Notes: generated from the letters alone by a model not told the origin. A DNA stretch of 61,740 nt from Armatimonadota bacterium (GCA_031432545.1 JAVKGX010000010.1:1-61740), one strand, 5' to 3'. Counted from the stretch's first letter, positions 7,297 to 16,967 are shown. Program-made: numbers and translations.

Positions 7297-8172
7297 GTGC
7301 CAGCGGTGCGCATCGGCGTGGTGTTCCCGCAGACGGAGATCGGCAACGATCCGGTGGCGATCCGGGACTACGCCCAGGCGGCGGAAGGCGCGGGATACGA
7401 CCACCTGCTCGTATACGACCACGTCTTGGGTGCACACCCCGATCGGTTCGCCGAACTGGGGATCCGCCCCCCGTACACCTACGAGGACGCGTTCCACGAA
7501 CCGATGGTGCTGTTCGGCTATCTGGCTGCGCTGACCCGTCGCCTGGAGCTGGTGACCGGGATCCTGATCCTGCCTCAGAGACAGACTGCGCTCGTGGCCA
7601 AGCAGGCCGCAGAAGTGGACGTGCTGTCCAGCGGGCGGTTGCGGCTGGGCGTCGGGTTGGGGTGGAACCCGGTGGAGTACGAGGCGCTGGGCGAGCGGTT
7701 TGCCGACCGGGGGCGGCGCATCGAAGAGCAGATCGCCTTGCTGCGCTCCCTGTGGACGAGCGAACTCGTGGACTTCGCCGGCCGCGATCATACGGTGCGC
7801 CGCGCCGGGATCAACCCGCTGCCGGTGCGCCGGCCGATCCCGATCTGGATGGGCGGCGCTGCGGAGGGGGCGCTGCGCCGCATCGCGCGGATCGCCGACG
7901 GGTGGTTCCCGCAGCTGCGCGCGGGCCCGCAGGCGGCGGAGGTCGTGGAACGGGTACGCTGCTACGTGCGAGAAGCGAGACGGCCGGTGGAGTTGTTCGG
8001 GATCGAGGGACGGATCAGCGCAGCGGGTGCGTCCGAGGCGGAGTGGATCGAGGCACTGGAGGCGTGGCGAAAGATGGGTGCTACGCACGTCTCGTTCAAC
8101 ACGATGCGCGGTGGACTGTCGCCGGCCGGTCACATCGAGGCCATCCGCCGGATCCGCGAGGCGATCGCCTGA
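7297..8172 (+). CDS. F420-dependent luciferase-like (LLM) oxidoreductase
   Basis: This 291-residue protein has a TIM-barrel luciferase-like pattern: IGVVFPQTEIG at the N-terminus, DHLLVYDHVLG, GILILPQRQTALVAKQ, SGRLRLGVGLGWN and the late IWMGG segment. Most relatives bind F420 rather than FMN, and the location immediately after npdG and cofE supports F420. It would accept hydride from reduced F420 for an unknown substrate. GTG 7297 has an upstream GAAACGAG site; GTG 7306 is an alternative. A short gap follows before topA. Confidence 0.85.
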   Translation: MPAVRIGVVFPQTEIGNDPVAIRDYAQAAEGAGYDHLLVYDHVLGAHPDRFAELGIRPPYTYEDAFHEPMVLFGYLAALTRRLELVTGILILPQRQTALVAKQAAEVDVLSSGRLRLGVGLGWNPVEYEALGERFADRGRRIEEQIALLRSLWTSELVDFAGRDHTVRRAGINPLPVRRPIPIWMGGAAEGALRRIARIADGWFPQLRAGPQAAEVVERVRCYVREARRPVELFGIEGRISAAGASEAEWIEALEAWRKMGATHVSFNTMRGGLSPAGHIEAIRRIREAIA

Positions 8173-8239
8173 CGGGGCGCGTTGACCTCGTATGCTAACA
8201 TGGGGCCGCGTGAGAAGCGCACAGGCGCTGGGGCTTGCC

Positions 8240-10348
8240 ATGACACAACCGAACTTGGTCATCGTCGAGTCGCCGACCAAGGCGCGCACACTGAAGAAGA
8301 TGCTCGACCGCCGTTATCGGGTCGTGGCGTCGATGGGACACGTACGCGACCTCCCCAAGTCCAGGCTCGGTGTCGACGTTGAGCGGGGCTTCGCCCCCCA
8401 CTACATCGTCATCAAGGGCAAAGGGCAGATCATCAAGGAACTCAAACAGGCCGCCAGGGAAGCCAAGACCGTTTACCTGGCGCCCGACCCCGACCGCGAA
8501 GGGGAGGCGATCTCCTGGCACCTGGCCTCGGTGCTCGACGGTGTGAACCGCAACATCCGCCGGATCGAGTTCCACGAGGTGACCCGCGAGGCGATCCGGC
8601 GGGCACTGCAGCATCCGCGCGACATCGACGCCAACCGGGTCAACGCGCAGCAGGCGCGGCGCATCCTCGACCGTCTGGTGGGCTACAAGCTCAGCCCGCT
8701 GCTGTGGAAGAAGGTGCGCGGCGGGTTGAGCGCAGGGCGCGTCCAGTCGGTCGCCGTGCGCCTGGTCTGCGACCGTGAACGCGAGATCGAGCAGTTCGTG
8801 CCGACGGAGTACTGGACGATCACGGCGCGGCTGTCCAAGCACGAGGCGGACGCGATCTTCGAGGCACGTCTGCACAGCCGCGGGACGGATCGGATCGAGA
8901 TCCCCGACGAGCAGACCGCCCGCCGCATCCTCGGAGACCTCGAGGAGGCCGCCTACGTCGTCGCCGACGTGCGGCGCAAGGACCAGCAACGCCACCCCTC
9001 ACCACCGTTCATCACGAGCACACTGCAGCAGGAAGCCAACCGGCGCCTGGGGTACACGGCGTCGCGCACCATGGCGATCGCCCAACAACTCTACGAAGGG
9101 CTGGACGTCGGCGAGGAAGGGACCGTGGGCCTGATCACCTACATGCGCACCGACTCGGTGCGCGTCGCTCCTTCGGCCCAGCAGGAGGCGCGGCGGTTCG
9201 TCGCCGAACGGTACGGGTCCGAGTACGTGCCGGCCCAGCCGAGGCGGTACGCGACGCGCCGCGGCGCCCAGGACGCGCACGAGGCGATCCGTCCCACATC
9301 CGTCTTCCGGACCCCGGAACGCGTCAAGCCCTACCTGCGGGCCGACCAGTTCAAGCTGTACAAGCTGATCTGGGAGCGCTTTATCGCCAGCCAGATGGCT
9401 TCCGCGGTGCTCGACACGCTGTCGGTGGACATCCGGGCCAAAGCGTATACCTTCCGCGCCACCGGCCAGCGGCTGAAGTTCCCGGGCTTCCTCAGTGTAT
9501 ACCGGGATGCGGCGGAGGCCGGCGAAGAGGAGCGCGAGGGGTGGCTGCCCGAACTGACCGTCGGCGAGGTCCTGCGCCTGGTCGCCCTGACGCCGCAGCA
9601 GCACTTCACGCAGCCGCCTCCTCGCTACACGGAAGCCACGCTCGTGCGTGCCCTGGAGGAGAAGGGCATTGGCCGCCCATCCACGTACGCGCCGACTCTG
9701 GAGACCATCAAGAAGCGGGGGTACGTGCGCGTCGAGGAGCGCAGGCTCGTGCCGACCGAACTGGGCCGCCTGGTCGATGACCTGCTGCGGGAGCACTTCC
9801 CCGAAGTCGTGGACGTCGGATTCACGGCCACCCTGGAAGCCGACCTCGACAAGGTGGAAGAGGGCAAGGCGGACTGGGTGGAGGTCGTGCGCGAGTTCTA
9901 CGACCCGTTCGAGCGCGACCTGCGCAGGGCGGAGGCGCTGATCGAGGAGGTCGATCTTAAACCCGAGCCCATCGGGGAAGCGTGCCCCCAGTGCGGGCGC
10001 GAGCTGGTGCGCAAGCAGGGGCGGTTCGGCGAGTTCATCGCCTGCACCGGATACCCCGAGTGCACCTATACGCGGCCGATCGGGATCGGGGTGGCATGTC
10101 CGAAGTGCGGCGGCGAGATCGTCGAGAGGCGGTCCCGCCGCGGTCGGATCTTCTACGGCTGCGCGAACTACCCCGGCTGCGACTTCACCGCCTGGGACCG
10201 GCCCACCGCACAGCGGTGCGAGGTCTGCGGCTATCCGATGGCGCACAAGCGTCCGCGGCGCGGGGGTGCGTACTACCGCTGTGTCAACCCGACCTGCAGG
10301 GCCGCCCGACGTGAGGAACACGAACGGATCCCCGTCGGAGCTCGGTGA
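8240..10348 (+). CDS. topA: DNA topoisomerase I (type IA)
   Basis: The enzyme is 702 residues from ATG 8240 (MTQPNLVIVESPTKA); an open frame upstream to 8192 does not resemble the family. It has the TOPRIM domain with LAPDPDREGEAISWH, the active-site segment LITYMRTDS with the catalytic tyrosine, and ALEEKGIGRPSTYAP. Three C-terminal four-cysteine zinc ribbons follow (CPQCG...CTGYPEC, CPKCG...CANYPGC, CEVCG...CVNPTC). It relaxes negative supercoils. The stop overlaps the next start (GTGA), as in the topA-codV neighbourhood of Bacillus. Confidence 0.97.
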   Translation: MTQPNLVIVESPTKARTLKKMLDRRYRVVASMGHVRDLPKSRLGVDVERGFAPHYIVIKGKGQIIKELKQAAREAKTVYLAPDPDREGEAISWHLASVLDGVNRNIRRIEFHEVTREAIRRALQHPRDIDANRVNAQQARRILDRLVGYKLSPLLWKKVRGGLSAGRVQSVAVRLVCDREREIEQFVPTEYWTITARLSKHEADAIFEARLHSRGTDRIEIPDEQTARRILGDLEEAAYVVADVRRKDQQRHPSPPFITSTLQQEANRRLGYTASRTMAIAQQLYEGLDVGEEGTVGLITYMRTDSVRVAPSAQQEARRFVAERYGSEYVPAQPRRYATRRGAQDAHEAIRPTSVFRTPERVKPYLRADQFKLYKLIWERFIASQMASAVLDTLSVDIRAKAYTFRATGQRLKFPGFLSVYRDAAEAGEEEREGWLPELTVGEVLRLVALTPQQHFTQPPPRYTEATLVRALEEKGIGRPSTYAPTLETIKKRGYVRVEERRLVPTELGRLVDDLLREHFPEVVDVGFTATLEADLDKVEEGKADWVEVVREFYDPFERDLRRAEALIEEVDLKPEPIGEACPQCGRELVRKQGRFGEFIACTGYPECTYTRPIGIGVACPKCGGEIVERRSRRGRIFYGCANYPGCDFTAWDRPTAQRCEVCGYPMAHKRPRRGGAYYRCVNPTCRAARREEHERIPVGAR

Positions 10349-11232
10349 CCGACATGCGGCGCGAGATCGAACGGTTCGTGCGGACTCTGGAAAGCGAACG
10401 GGGTCTGTCGGCGCATACGCTGCGCGCGTACGGGCACGACCTGCGGCACTTCCACGCCTTCCTGCAGGGCGAAGGCGTGACGGACTGGGCGGCGGTCGAC
10501 GCCGGGACCGTGCGCCGGTACCTCTCGCGCCGGGTCGCCCAGGGATCCCGCGCGACGGTGGCGCGACGACTCAGCGCGCTGCGGGCGTTCTTCCGGTTCC
10601 TGGCGCGGGAAGGGAGGGTGGGCGGCAATCCGGTCGCTGCGATCCGGACGCCGCGACGGGGCCGGCGCCTGCCGAAGTTCCTGACGCCCGAGCAGGTGCG
10701 CGCGCTGCTGGAAGCACCTGACCCCGCCACACCGGAAGGGCTGCGTGATCGGGCCATCCTCGAGCTGCTATACGGCAGCGGGCTGCGGGTCAGCGAACTG
10801 GCGGGGTTGAGTGTTGCCGACGCTGCGGGCGGACGCGAGATGCGCGTTACGGGCAAGGGGCGCAGGGACCGCGTCGTGGTGCTGACCGCCGCAGCACGTG
10901 CCGCTCTCGACGCCTACCTGGAGCGCGGCCGCCCTGCGCTGGCCCACCCACAGACCCGGGCGCTGTTCGTGAACGCCCGTGGCGGCGCGCTGTCGGTGCG
11001 CGGGGTGCAGTACCGTCTTGCGCTGTGGATCCGACGGGCGGCGGCCGGATTGCGCTGCAGCCCACACACCCTGCGGCATACGTTCGCCACCCACCTGCTG
11101 GAGGGGGGTGCCGACCTGCGCGTCGTCCAGGAGCTGTTGGGCCACAGCAACCTCGCGACGACCCAGGTCTATACCCACGTGACCCGATCACGGCTGAAGG
11201 AAGTGTACGACCGCGCGCATCCGAGGGCGTAG
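10345..11232 (+). CDS. xerC: Tyrosine recombinase XerC/CodV-like
   Basis: This 295-residue site-specific recombinase has an N-terminal SAM-like DNA-binding domain ([21 protein letters not shown]). In the catalytic domain the residues are Arg in GSGLRVSEL, Lys in [32 protein letters not shown] with the final His and nucleophilic Tyr. Xer proteins resolve chromosome dimers at dif. Position between topA and hslV matches codV of B. subtilis, so this is the chromosomal housekeeping enzyme and not an integron integrase; it lacks the extra helix region of IntI. GTG 10345 overlaps the topA stop by four bases. Confidence 0.93.
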   Translation: MTDMRREIERFVRTLESERGLSAHTLRAYGHDLRHFHAFLQGEGVTDWAAVDAGTVRRYLSRRVAQGSRATVARRLSALRAFFRFLAREGRVGGNPVAAIRTPRRGRRLPKFLTPEQVRALLEAPDPATPEGLRDRAILELLYGSGLRVSELAGLSVADAAGGREMRVTGKGRRDRVVVLTAAARAALDAYLERGRPALAHPQTRALFVNARGGALSVRGVQYRLALWIRRAAAGLRCSPHTLRHTFATHLLEGGADLRVVQELLGHSNLATTQVYTHVTRSRLKEVYDRAHPRA

Positions 11233-11234
11233 GC

Positions 11235-11756
11235 ATGCGCTCCACGACCATCCTCGCCGTACTCCGCGACGGACGCGCCGCGCTGGCCGGCGACGGCCAG
11301 GTGACGTTCGGCCAGACCGTAGTCAAGCACGGCGCGACGAAGATCCGGCGCATCGGCGACCGGGTGCTGGCTGGCTTTGCGGGCAGCGCCGCCGACGGCC
11401 TCACCCTGTTCGAGAAGTTCGAGGCGAAGCTGACAGAGCACCGCGGCAACCTTCCCCGCGCGGCGGTCGAACTCGCCAAGGAGTGGCGGACCGACAGGGT
11501 GCTGCGGCGCCTGGAGGCGATGCTCGTGGTGTGCGACCGCGAGCACCTGTTGCTGATCTCCGGAGCCGGAGACGTCGTCGAACCGGACGACGGCGTGGCG
11601 GCCGTCGGATCAGGGGGTCCATACGCTCAGGCCGCCGCGCGCGCGCTGCTGCGACACACCGATCTGCCCGTGGACCGGGTTGTTCGGGAGGCGATGCGGA
11701 TCGCAGCCGAGATCTGCATCTACACCAACGAGCAGATCACCGTCGAGACGCTCTGA
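11235..11756 (+). CDS. hslV: ATP-dependent protease peptidase subunit HslV (ClpQ)
   Basis: This 173-residue protein begins [13 protein letters not shown]. Processing to the threonine would give the N-terminal nucleophile, unlike the serine used by B. subtilis CodW. Conserved HslV segments include [55 protein letters not shown] and the C-terminal sodium-site region [12 protein letters not shown]. It forms a double hexameric peptidase chamber capped by HslU. The ATG is 2 bases past the xerC stop, and hslU begins 23 bases later, so the pair is co-expressed. Confidence 0.95.
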   Translation: MRSTTILAVLRDGRAALAGDGQVTFGQTVVKHGATKIRRIGDRVLAGFAGSAADGLTLFEKFEAKLTEHRGNLPRAAVELAKEWRTDRVLRRLEAMLVVCDREHLLLISGAGDVVEPDDGVAAVGSGGPYAQAAARALLRHTDLPVDRVVREAMRIAAEICIYTNEQITVETL

Positions 11757-11779
11757 GCGGGTGGTGCGAGGCCCCAAAC

Positions 11780-13180
11780 ATGCCGATCCCAATGGAAGAG
11801 CTTACGCCGCGGCGGATCGTCGCCGAACTCGACCGGCACATCGTCGGCCAGGCCGCGGCCAAGCGTGCGGTCGCCATCGCCCTGCGCAACCGGTACCGGC
11901 GCAGCCGGCTTCCAGAAGAGATCCGGCGCGACGTGATTCCCAAGAACATCCTGATGATCGGCCCCACGGGGGTCGGCAAGACGGAGATCGCACGCCGCGT
12001 GGCACGCCTGGTCGACGCTCCGCTCGTCAAAGTCGAGGCGACGAAGTTCACGGAAGTCGGCTACGTCGGTCGTGACGTGGATTCGATTATCCGCGATCTG
12101 GTGGAAGTGTCCGTCCAAATGGTCCGTGCGGAGCGGATTGCCGCGGTGCAGGATGAAGCCCGGCGGCTGGCGCGCGAACGCATCCTGTACGCGCTCGTGC
12201 CCGAGCCGCAGCGTCCGGCGGCCAACCCGCTGGAAGCACTGTTCGGCGCCCGCGGCGTCGAACCCGCGACCGAGGGAGCAGCGCGCCGGGACGCGGAGGA
12301 AGCGAGCGCGCGCCGTGAGGCGCTGCGCGTCCCGCTGGAGCGCGGCGACTTGGACCGGGAAGTCGTGGAGATCGAGGTCGAAGAGCAGGGTTTGCCGATG
12401 ATCGAGGTCTTCAGCGGTCAGGGCGTGGAAGAGATGGGCGTCAACCTCCAGGACGTGCTCGGCGGCCTGCTGCCCAGACGCCGCAAGAAGCGCCGCGTCA
12501 CGGTCGCCGAGGGACTGCGGTTGTTGGCCGCCGAGGAAGCACAGAAGCTGATCGACCAGGAGCAGGCGCAGCGCGAGGGCGTGCGGCGAGCCGAGGAGAT
12601 GGGGATCGTCTTCATCGACGAGATCGACAAGATCGCGGGTCCGCCCGCCGCCTCCGGTCCCGACGTCTCGCGGGAGGGCGTCCAGCGGGACCTGCTTCCG
12701 ATCATCGAGGGGTCGACCGTGGGCACCAAGTACGGGCCGGTTCGCACCGACCACATCCTGTTCCTGTGCGCCGGGGCGTTCCACGCGAGCAAGCCGTCCG
12801 ACCTCATCCCTGAACTGCAGGGCCGGCTCCCGATCCGTGTCGAGCTGGAGCCGCTGACCAGGGCCGACTTCCTGCGGATTTTGACCGAGCCGGAGAACGC
12901 GCTTACCAAGCAGTACCGCGCGCTGCTCGCCACCGAAGGAGTGGACGTCGTATTCACGCCCGACGGAGTTGAGGCGATCGCGGAGATCGCCGCGGAGATC
13001 AACGAGCGCAGCGAGGACATCGGCGCCCGGCGCCTGCACACCGTCCTGGAGAAAGTCACCGAGGAGATCTCGTTCGCCGCTCCCGACGGGCCGCGCCGCG
13101 TGGAGATCGACGGCGCCTACGTCCGGGATCGGCTGCGCGACGTACTGCGGGATCGCGATCTCAGCCGCTACATCCTCTGA
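11780..13180 (+). CDS. hslU: HslU AAA+ unfoldase subunit (ClpY)
   Basis: The protein is 466 residues from ATG 11780, with ATG 11792 an alternative. Walker [10 protein letters not shown] is at about residues 61-69, followed by the [16 protein letters not shown] pore-loop region. A long charged insertion (I-domain) contains the LEALFG and [17 protein letters not shown] stretches. Walker B is [11 protein letters not shown], and the sensor and C-terminal regions ([16 protein letters not shown]) are present. The C-terminus SRYIL is the type that docks into HslV. It unfolds proteins for the HslV chamber. The order xerC-hslV-hslU-codY matches B. subtilis codV-clpQ-clpY-codY. Confidence 0.97.
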   Translation: MPIPMEELTPRRIVAELDRHIVGQAAAKRAVAIALRNRYRRSRLPEEIRRDVIPKNILMIGPTGVGKTEIARRVARLVDAPLVKVEATKFTEVGYVGRDVDSIIRDLVEVSVQMVRAERIAAVQDEARRLARERILYALVPEPQRPAANPLEALFGARGVEPATEGAARRDAEEASARREALRVPLERGDLDREVVEIEVEEQGLPMIEVFSGQGVEEMGVNLQDVLGGLLPRRRKKRRVTVAEGLRLLAAEEAQKLIDQEQAQREGVRRAEEMGIVFIDEIDKIAGPPAASGPDVSREGVQRDLLPIIEGSTVGTKYGPVRTDHILFLCAGAFHASKPSDLIPELQGRLPIRVELEPLTRADFLRILTEPENALTKQYRALLATEGVDVVFTPDGVEAIAEIAAEINERSEDIGARRLHTVLEKVTEEISFAAPDGPRRVEIDGAYVRDRLRDVLRDRDLSRYIL

Positions 13181-13256
13181 GCTGCGTTCCGTCCTCCGCG
13201 TACGCCGGGCCCAGGTCACGGGAATCGGAACCGCACGGTGCGCCCCATCCGTAGGA

Positions 13257-13270
13257 AGAGTGACAACTCT
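13257..13270. promoter_or_regulatory. Short inverted repeat upstream of codY
   Basis: AGAGT-gaca-ACTCT is a perfect 5-bp inverted repeat 53 bases before the codY start in the 143-base hslU-codY gap. It could be an operator or chance. It does not resemble the AT-rich CodY box of low-GC Bacillota. Confidence 0.2.
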
Positions 13271-13323
13271 CTTCATCGGGGCGTCGGGCCCGACGGGGTC
13301 GCGGCGCCGCGGGGGAGTCTGTG

Positions 13324-14061
13324 ATGGTGGAGCTGCTGGAACGGGCCAGGAGGATCGTTCGAACGGTCGGTACGACGGCGGAACGCCACTGCGCCCGCGA
13401 CGTGCTGTCGACGTTGGCGGAGATGATCCGGGCCGGTGTCGTCCTGGTGGACGCGGAAGGACAAATCCGGGCGGCGGCGGGTCGGGGCGTTGGCGATCGG
13501 CTGGCGGTGGGGACCCACATCCCGGCCGACGCGCGGCGGCAGTTCGCTGCCCCGCAGGCACCGCGCCAGGGTCTGAGCGAAGGCCCGGTGGCCTCGCTGT
13601 TCTCGCCCGGAGGGAAGGTCAGCGCCGTGCCCCTGCGCGCGTTCGGCCGCCGCGTCGGCACGCTGTTGATCGTGCGGGACGCCCCGCCCGACGACCGGGA
13701 CCGCGTGCTGATCGAGTACACGGGTGCGCTGCTGGCGCTCGACCTGGCTTCAGGAGGGGATGGCGACCGCGATGGAGCCTCGACGGAACGGCTACGGGCG
13801 GCTCTGCGTGTGCTGTCGTACTTGGAGGTCGAGGCGGTGTGGTACGTCCTCGCAGAACTCGAAGGTGACGAGGGGATCGTCGTCGCCAGCCGCGTGGCGG
13901 ACCGAGTCGGCATCACCCGCTCGGTGATCGTCAACGCGCTGCGCAAGCTCGAGGGTGGACAGGTCCTCCGGACCCGGTCCCTCGGAATGAAAGGAACCCA
14001 CATCCAGGTCCTCCACCCGTCGCTGCGCGGGGAACTGGAGCGGCTGCGCTCCCGCTGCTGA
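13324..14061 (+). CDS. codY: GTP-sensing pleiotropic transcriptional regulator CodY
   Basis: This 245-residue protein is close to the B. subtilis length of 259. It has an N-terminal GAF-like effector domain, a linker helix, and a C-terminal winged helix with SRVADRVGITRSVIVNALRKL followed by SLGMKGTHIQVL, nearly diagnostic for CodY. CodY binds branched-chain amino acids and GTP and represses stationary-phase genes during nutrient plenty. ATG 13324 is preferred over GTG 13321 because GGGGGAG ends 6 bases before it. The position after hslVU and before rpsB is the same as in Bacillus, supporting vertical inheritance. The GAF half is diverged, so its ligand should not be assumed. Confidence 0.92.
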   Translation: MVELLERARRIVRTVGTTAERHCARDVLSTLAEMIRAGVVLVDAEGQIRAAAGRGVGDRLAVGTHIPADARRQFAAPQAPRQGLSEGPVASLFSPGGKVSAVPLRAFGRRVGTLLIVRDAPPDDRDRVLIEYTGALLALDLASGGDGDRDGASTERLRAALRVLSYLEVEAVWYVLAELEGDEGIVVASRVADRVGITRSVIVNALRKLEGGQVLRTRSLGMKGTHIQVLHPSLRGELERLRSRC

Positions 14062-14238
14062 CCGCGGCCCTGCCGGTTTTCTGCTATACTACGTCGGGCG
14101 CGCCGGTGGCTCCGGGTCGACCGGGGGAGACGGCCGCACTTCCGCACGCGCGACGGCAGGCGAGGGGTCTCGAACACGGATTCGGGCCTTGCGGGCTCCC
14201 CGGAGAGCACATCGCGCGGAGGCAAACCAGGAGGCAGG
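14062..14238 (+). promoter_or_regulatory. rpsB promoter (extended -10) and 5' leader
   Basis: TGC-TATACT at 14082-14090 is an extended -10 element (TGN before a near-consensus hexamer); the -35 region is poor (a CTGACC-like sequence too far upstream). A leader of about 140 GC-rich bases follows, ending in AGGAGG at 14230-14235 before the rpsB ATG. The length would allow autogenous control by S2, but no named leader motif was recognised. Confidence 0.5.
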
Positions 14239-15054
14239 ATGCCCGTCGTCAGCATGAAGCAACTGCTCGAATCGGGAGTCCACTTCGGGCACCAAACCCG
14301 GCGGTGGAACCCGAAGATGGCCCGGTTCATCTTCACCGAACGGAACGGCATCCACATCATCGACCTCCAGAAGTCCGTTCCCCTGATGGAGGAGGCGTAC
14401 CGTTTCGTCCGGGACACCGTCGCGCAGAGCGGACTGGTGCTGTTTGTGGGGACGAAGAAGCAGGCACAGGACGCCATCCGCGAGGAAGCCCAGCGTGCCG
14501 GCATGCCCTACGTCAATCAGCGGTGGTTGGGCGGCATGCTGACCAACTTTCAGACCATCCGACGCCGGGTCGACCGGCTCCGCGAGATCGAGCAGCTGCG
14601 CGAGATGGGCCAGTTGGAGATGCTCACCAAGAAGGAACAGGCCCGGGTCCTCGAAGAGCATGCGCGGCTGGAGAAGTACTTGGGCGGGATCAAGATGATG
14701 AATCGGCTACCGTCCGCAGTCTACGTCGTGGACACGCGGAAGGAGCACATCGCGGTCGCCGAGGCCCGCAAGCTGGGGATTCCGATCGTCGCGATCGTGG
14801 ACACCAACTGCGATCCCGACGAGGTCGACTACCCGATGCCGGGCAACGACGACGCGATTCGGGCGGTGCGTCTGATCACCAGCCGGATCGCCGACGCCTG
14901 CATCGAAGGGGCCGAGGAACGGCGCAAGCACGCGGCCGAGGAACCGGTGCCCGTCCCGGAACCCGTGCCGCTGGACGGGGAGGTAGACGGACAACCGATG
15001 ACGGCGGAGGCGTACGAGCGCAGCGAGAGCGAAGAGGAGGAAGCAGAGGTCTGA
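14239..15054 (+). CDS. rpsB: 30S ribosomal protein S2
   Basis: This 271-residue S2 starts [19 protein letters not shown], then has [39 protein letters not shown] and [27 protein letters not shown], all strongly conserved. The C-terminus carries an acidic low-complexity tail (about 30 Glu-rich residues) beyond the core, common in high-GC phyla. AGGAGG lies just before the ATG. The stop overlaps the tsf start by one base (TGATG). Confidence 0.98.
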   Translation: MPVVSMKQLLESGVHFGHQTRRWNPKMARFIFTERNGIHIIDLQKSVPLMEEAYRFVRDTVAQSGLVLFVGTKKQAQDAIREEAQRAGMPYVNQRWLGGMLTNFQTIRRRVDRLREIEQLREMGQLEMLTKKEQARVLEEHARLEKYLGGIKMMNRLPSAVYVVDTRKEHIAVAEARKLGIPIVAIVDTNCDPDEVDYPMPGNDDAIRAVRLITSRIADACIEGAEERRKHAAEEPVPVPEPVPLDGEVDGQPMTAEAYERSESEEEEAEV

Positions 15055-15659
15055 TGGCGGCGACGGCAGAACTCGTGAAGGAACTGCGGGCACGCACCGG
15101 CGCGGGCATGATGGATTGCAAGGGCGCTTTGGAGGAGGCCGGCGGAAACCTCGACAAAGCCGTGGAGCTGCTGCGCAAAAAGGGGCTTGCGAGTGCGGCC
15201 AAGCGAGCGGGGCGCGCGGCCAGCCAGGGTTTGGTGGATGCGTACATCCACGGCGGCGGGACGCTGGGCGTGCTGATCGAGGTCAACTGCGAGACGGACT
15301 TCGTTGCCCGCACGGAAGAGTTTCGGGCCCTGGTGCGGAACCTGGCGATGCAGGTGGCCGCCACCGACCCCCAGTACGTCTCGGAGGCGGAGATCCCAGC
15401 CGAGGTCCTGCACCGGGAACGGGAGATCGCGCGCGCGCAGCTGCAACAGACGATGCGCGATCGCCCTCCAGCCGCGCTGGAGAAGGCGGTGGAGGGCAAG
15501 CTGCGCAAGTGGGTCGAGACGGTCGTGTTGCTTGAGCAGCCCTACATCCGCGACGAGAAGAAGAAGGTTTCGGAGATCGTCCAGGAGACGATCGCCCGGA
15601 CCGGCGAGAACATCGTCGTGCGGCGCTTTGCGCGGTTCCGGCTGGGAGAAGCGACCTGA
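15054..15659 (+). CDS. tsf: Elongation factor Ts
   Basis: At 201 residues this is the short EF-Ts type, as in thermophiles, cyanobacteria and mitochondria, and not the approximately 290-residue form. ELVKELRARTGAGMMDCKGAL is the UBA-like N-terminal motif that contacts EF-Tu. The core then has GVLIEVNCETDFVARTEEF, followed by a reduced C-terminal part ending in IVVRRFARFRLGE. It catalyses GDP release from EF-Tu. The ATG overlaps the rpsB TGA by one base. Confidence 0.97.
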   Translation: MAATAELVKELRARTGAGMMDCKGALEEAGGNLDKAVELLRKKGLASAAKRAGRAASQGLVDAYIHGGGTLGVLIEVNCETDFVARTEEFRALVRNLAMQVAATDPQYVSEAEIPAEVLHREREIARAQLQQTMRDRPPAALEKAVEGKLRKWVETVVLLEQPYIRDEKKKVSEIVQETIARTGENIVVRRFARFRLGEAT

Positions 15660-15684
15660 GGTCCGCAGCCGACCACCCGCTCCG

Positions 15685-16413
15685 ATGCTACAGGCGCGCT
15701 ACCAGCGCATCGTCCTCAAGATCAGCGGCGAGGAGCTGAGCGGCCCCGAGCCAGCCACCCTGGACCCCGAGGTCCTGCGGCTGATCGCGCGCGAGGTGCG
15801 GGCGGTGCAGGAGCTCGGCACCCAGATCGCTCTCGTCGTCGGAGGCGGCAACATCGTGCGGGGCGCAGAATTCAGCCGCAAACTCGGCATCGACAAGGTG
15901 ACCGCTGACTACATGGGGATGCTGGCCACCGTCATCAACGCGCTGGCGCTGCAGGAGGTGCTCGAGAGCCACGGCCTGCAGACCCGGGTGCAGAGCGCGA
16001 TCGCCATGCACGAGATCGCCGAACCGTTCATCCGACGCCGTGCCGTCCGCCACCTCGAGAAGGGCCGGGTGGTGCTGTTCGCGGCCGGAACGGGCAGCCC
16101 GTACTTTACGACCGACACGACCGCGGCGCTGCGCGCAATCGAGATCGAAGCCGGCGCGGTGCTGATCGCCAAGAACCGTGTGCCCGGCGTCTTCGACAAG
16201 GATCCCAACCGCTACGCCGACGCGGTGATGTTCGACCGGCTGACCTATCTCGACTACATCAACCGCGGCCTGCAGGTCATGGACACGACGACGGTGTCGC
16301 TGTGCATGGACAACGGTTTGGACATCTGGGTGTTCAACCTGCAGGAACCCGGCAACCTCGCGCGGATCGTCCGCGGCGAACACGTCGGCACGCTGATCGG
16401 AGGCGTGCGATGA
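15685..16413 (+). CDS. pyrH: UMP kinase
   Basis: This 242-residue amino-acid-kinase-fold enzyme opens with YQRIVLKISGEELSG, then has IALVVGGGNIVRG, DYMGMLATVINALALQ, FAAGTGSPYFTTDTTAALRA and KNRVPGVFDKDPN. It phosphorylates UMP to UDP with ATP, feeding pyrimidine nucleotides, and is regulated by UTP and GTP in most bacteria. The ATG at 15685 is 25 bases after tsf. The stop overlaps the frr start by four bases (ATGA). Confidence 0.97.
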   Translation: MLQARYQRIVLKISGEELSGPEPATLDPEVLRLIAREVRAVQELGTQIALVVGGGNIVRGAEFSRKLGIDKVTADYMGMLATVINALALQEVLESHGLQTRVQSAIAMHEIAEPFIRRRAVRHLEKGRVVLFAAGTGSPYFTTDTTAALRAIEIEAGAVLIAKNRVPGVFDKDPNRYADAVMFDRLTYLDYINRGLQVMDTTTVSLCMDNGLDIWVFNLQEPGNLARIVRGEHVGTLIGGVR

Positions 16414-16967
16414 TCGCCGACATCCTCCGGGACGCCCGTCAGAGGATGCAGAAAGCCGTGGAGGCCACGCAGCGGGAGTTCGGCGGACTGCGCACCGGGC
16501 GCGCGAGTCCGGCGTTGGTCGAGCACATCCGCATCGACTACTATGGCACCCCAACGCCGCTCAACCGGATCGCCACGATCTCGGTGCCCGAGCCGCGCCT
16601 GCTCGTGGTCCAGCCGTGGGACAAGAACGCGCTCAAGGCGATCGAGAAGGCGATCCTGCAGAGCGAACTCGGACTCGTGCCCAGCTCCGACGGCGCGGTG
16701 CTCCGCATCCCGATTCCTCCGCTGACGGAGGAGAGACGGCGCGATCTCGTCAAGGTGGCGCGGCGGCACGCCGAGGAGGGGCGTGTGGCCGTGCGCAACA
16801 TCCGCCGCGAGGCCAAGGAGATGATCGAGGAGCTGGAAGACGCCCACGAGATCTCGGAGGACGAGGCCAAGCGGGCGCAGGACGAACTGCAAAAACTCAC
16901 CGACAAATTCATTGCGGAGATCGACGCCCTGCTCGAGAAGAAGGAAGCGGAGATCCTGACGCCGTAA
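16410..16967 (+). CDS. frr: Ribosome recycling factor
   Basis: This 185-residue protein has the RRF signature: a long three-helix bundle with FGGLRTGRASPALVEHIRIDYYG, then TPLNRIATISVPEPRLLVVQPWD, IPPLTEERRRDLVK and the C-terminal DELQKLTDKFIAEIDALLEKKE helix. With EF-G it splits post-termination ribosomes. The start overlaps pyrH and the stop overlaps the next small ORF (TAATG), so pyrH, frr and the PASTA-like gene are translationally coupled. Confidence 0.98.
   Translation: MIADILRDARQRMQKAVEATQREFGGLRTGRASPALVEHIRIDYYGTPTPLNRIATISVPEPRLLVVQPWDKNALKAIEKAILQSELGLVPSSDGAVLRIPIPPLTEERRRDLVKVARRHAEEGRVAVRNIRREAKEMIEELEDAHEISEDEAKRAQDELQKLTDKFIAEIDALLEKKEAEILTP

Noticed and set aside
5644-8289. 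881-codon minus-strand ORF opposite dprA, npdG, cofE and the LLM gene
   Set aside because: Low-complexity Arg/Pro/Ala composition and no motifs; a shadow of strong plus-strand coding in GC-rich DNA.
10345-11232. Integron integrase candidate for the cassette array
   Set aside because: It is the codV/xerC gene in its conserved place and lacks the IntI-specific insertion.
11720-13561. 613-codon minus-strand ORF opposite hslU
   Set aside because: Mirrors hslU codon positions; no family resemblance and no ribosome site.
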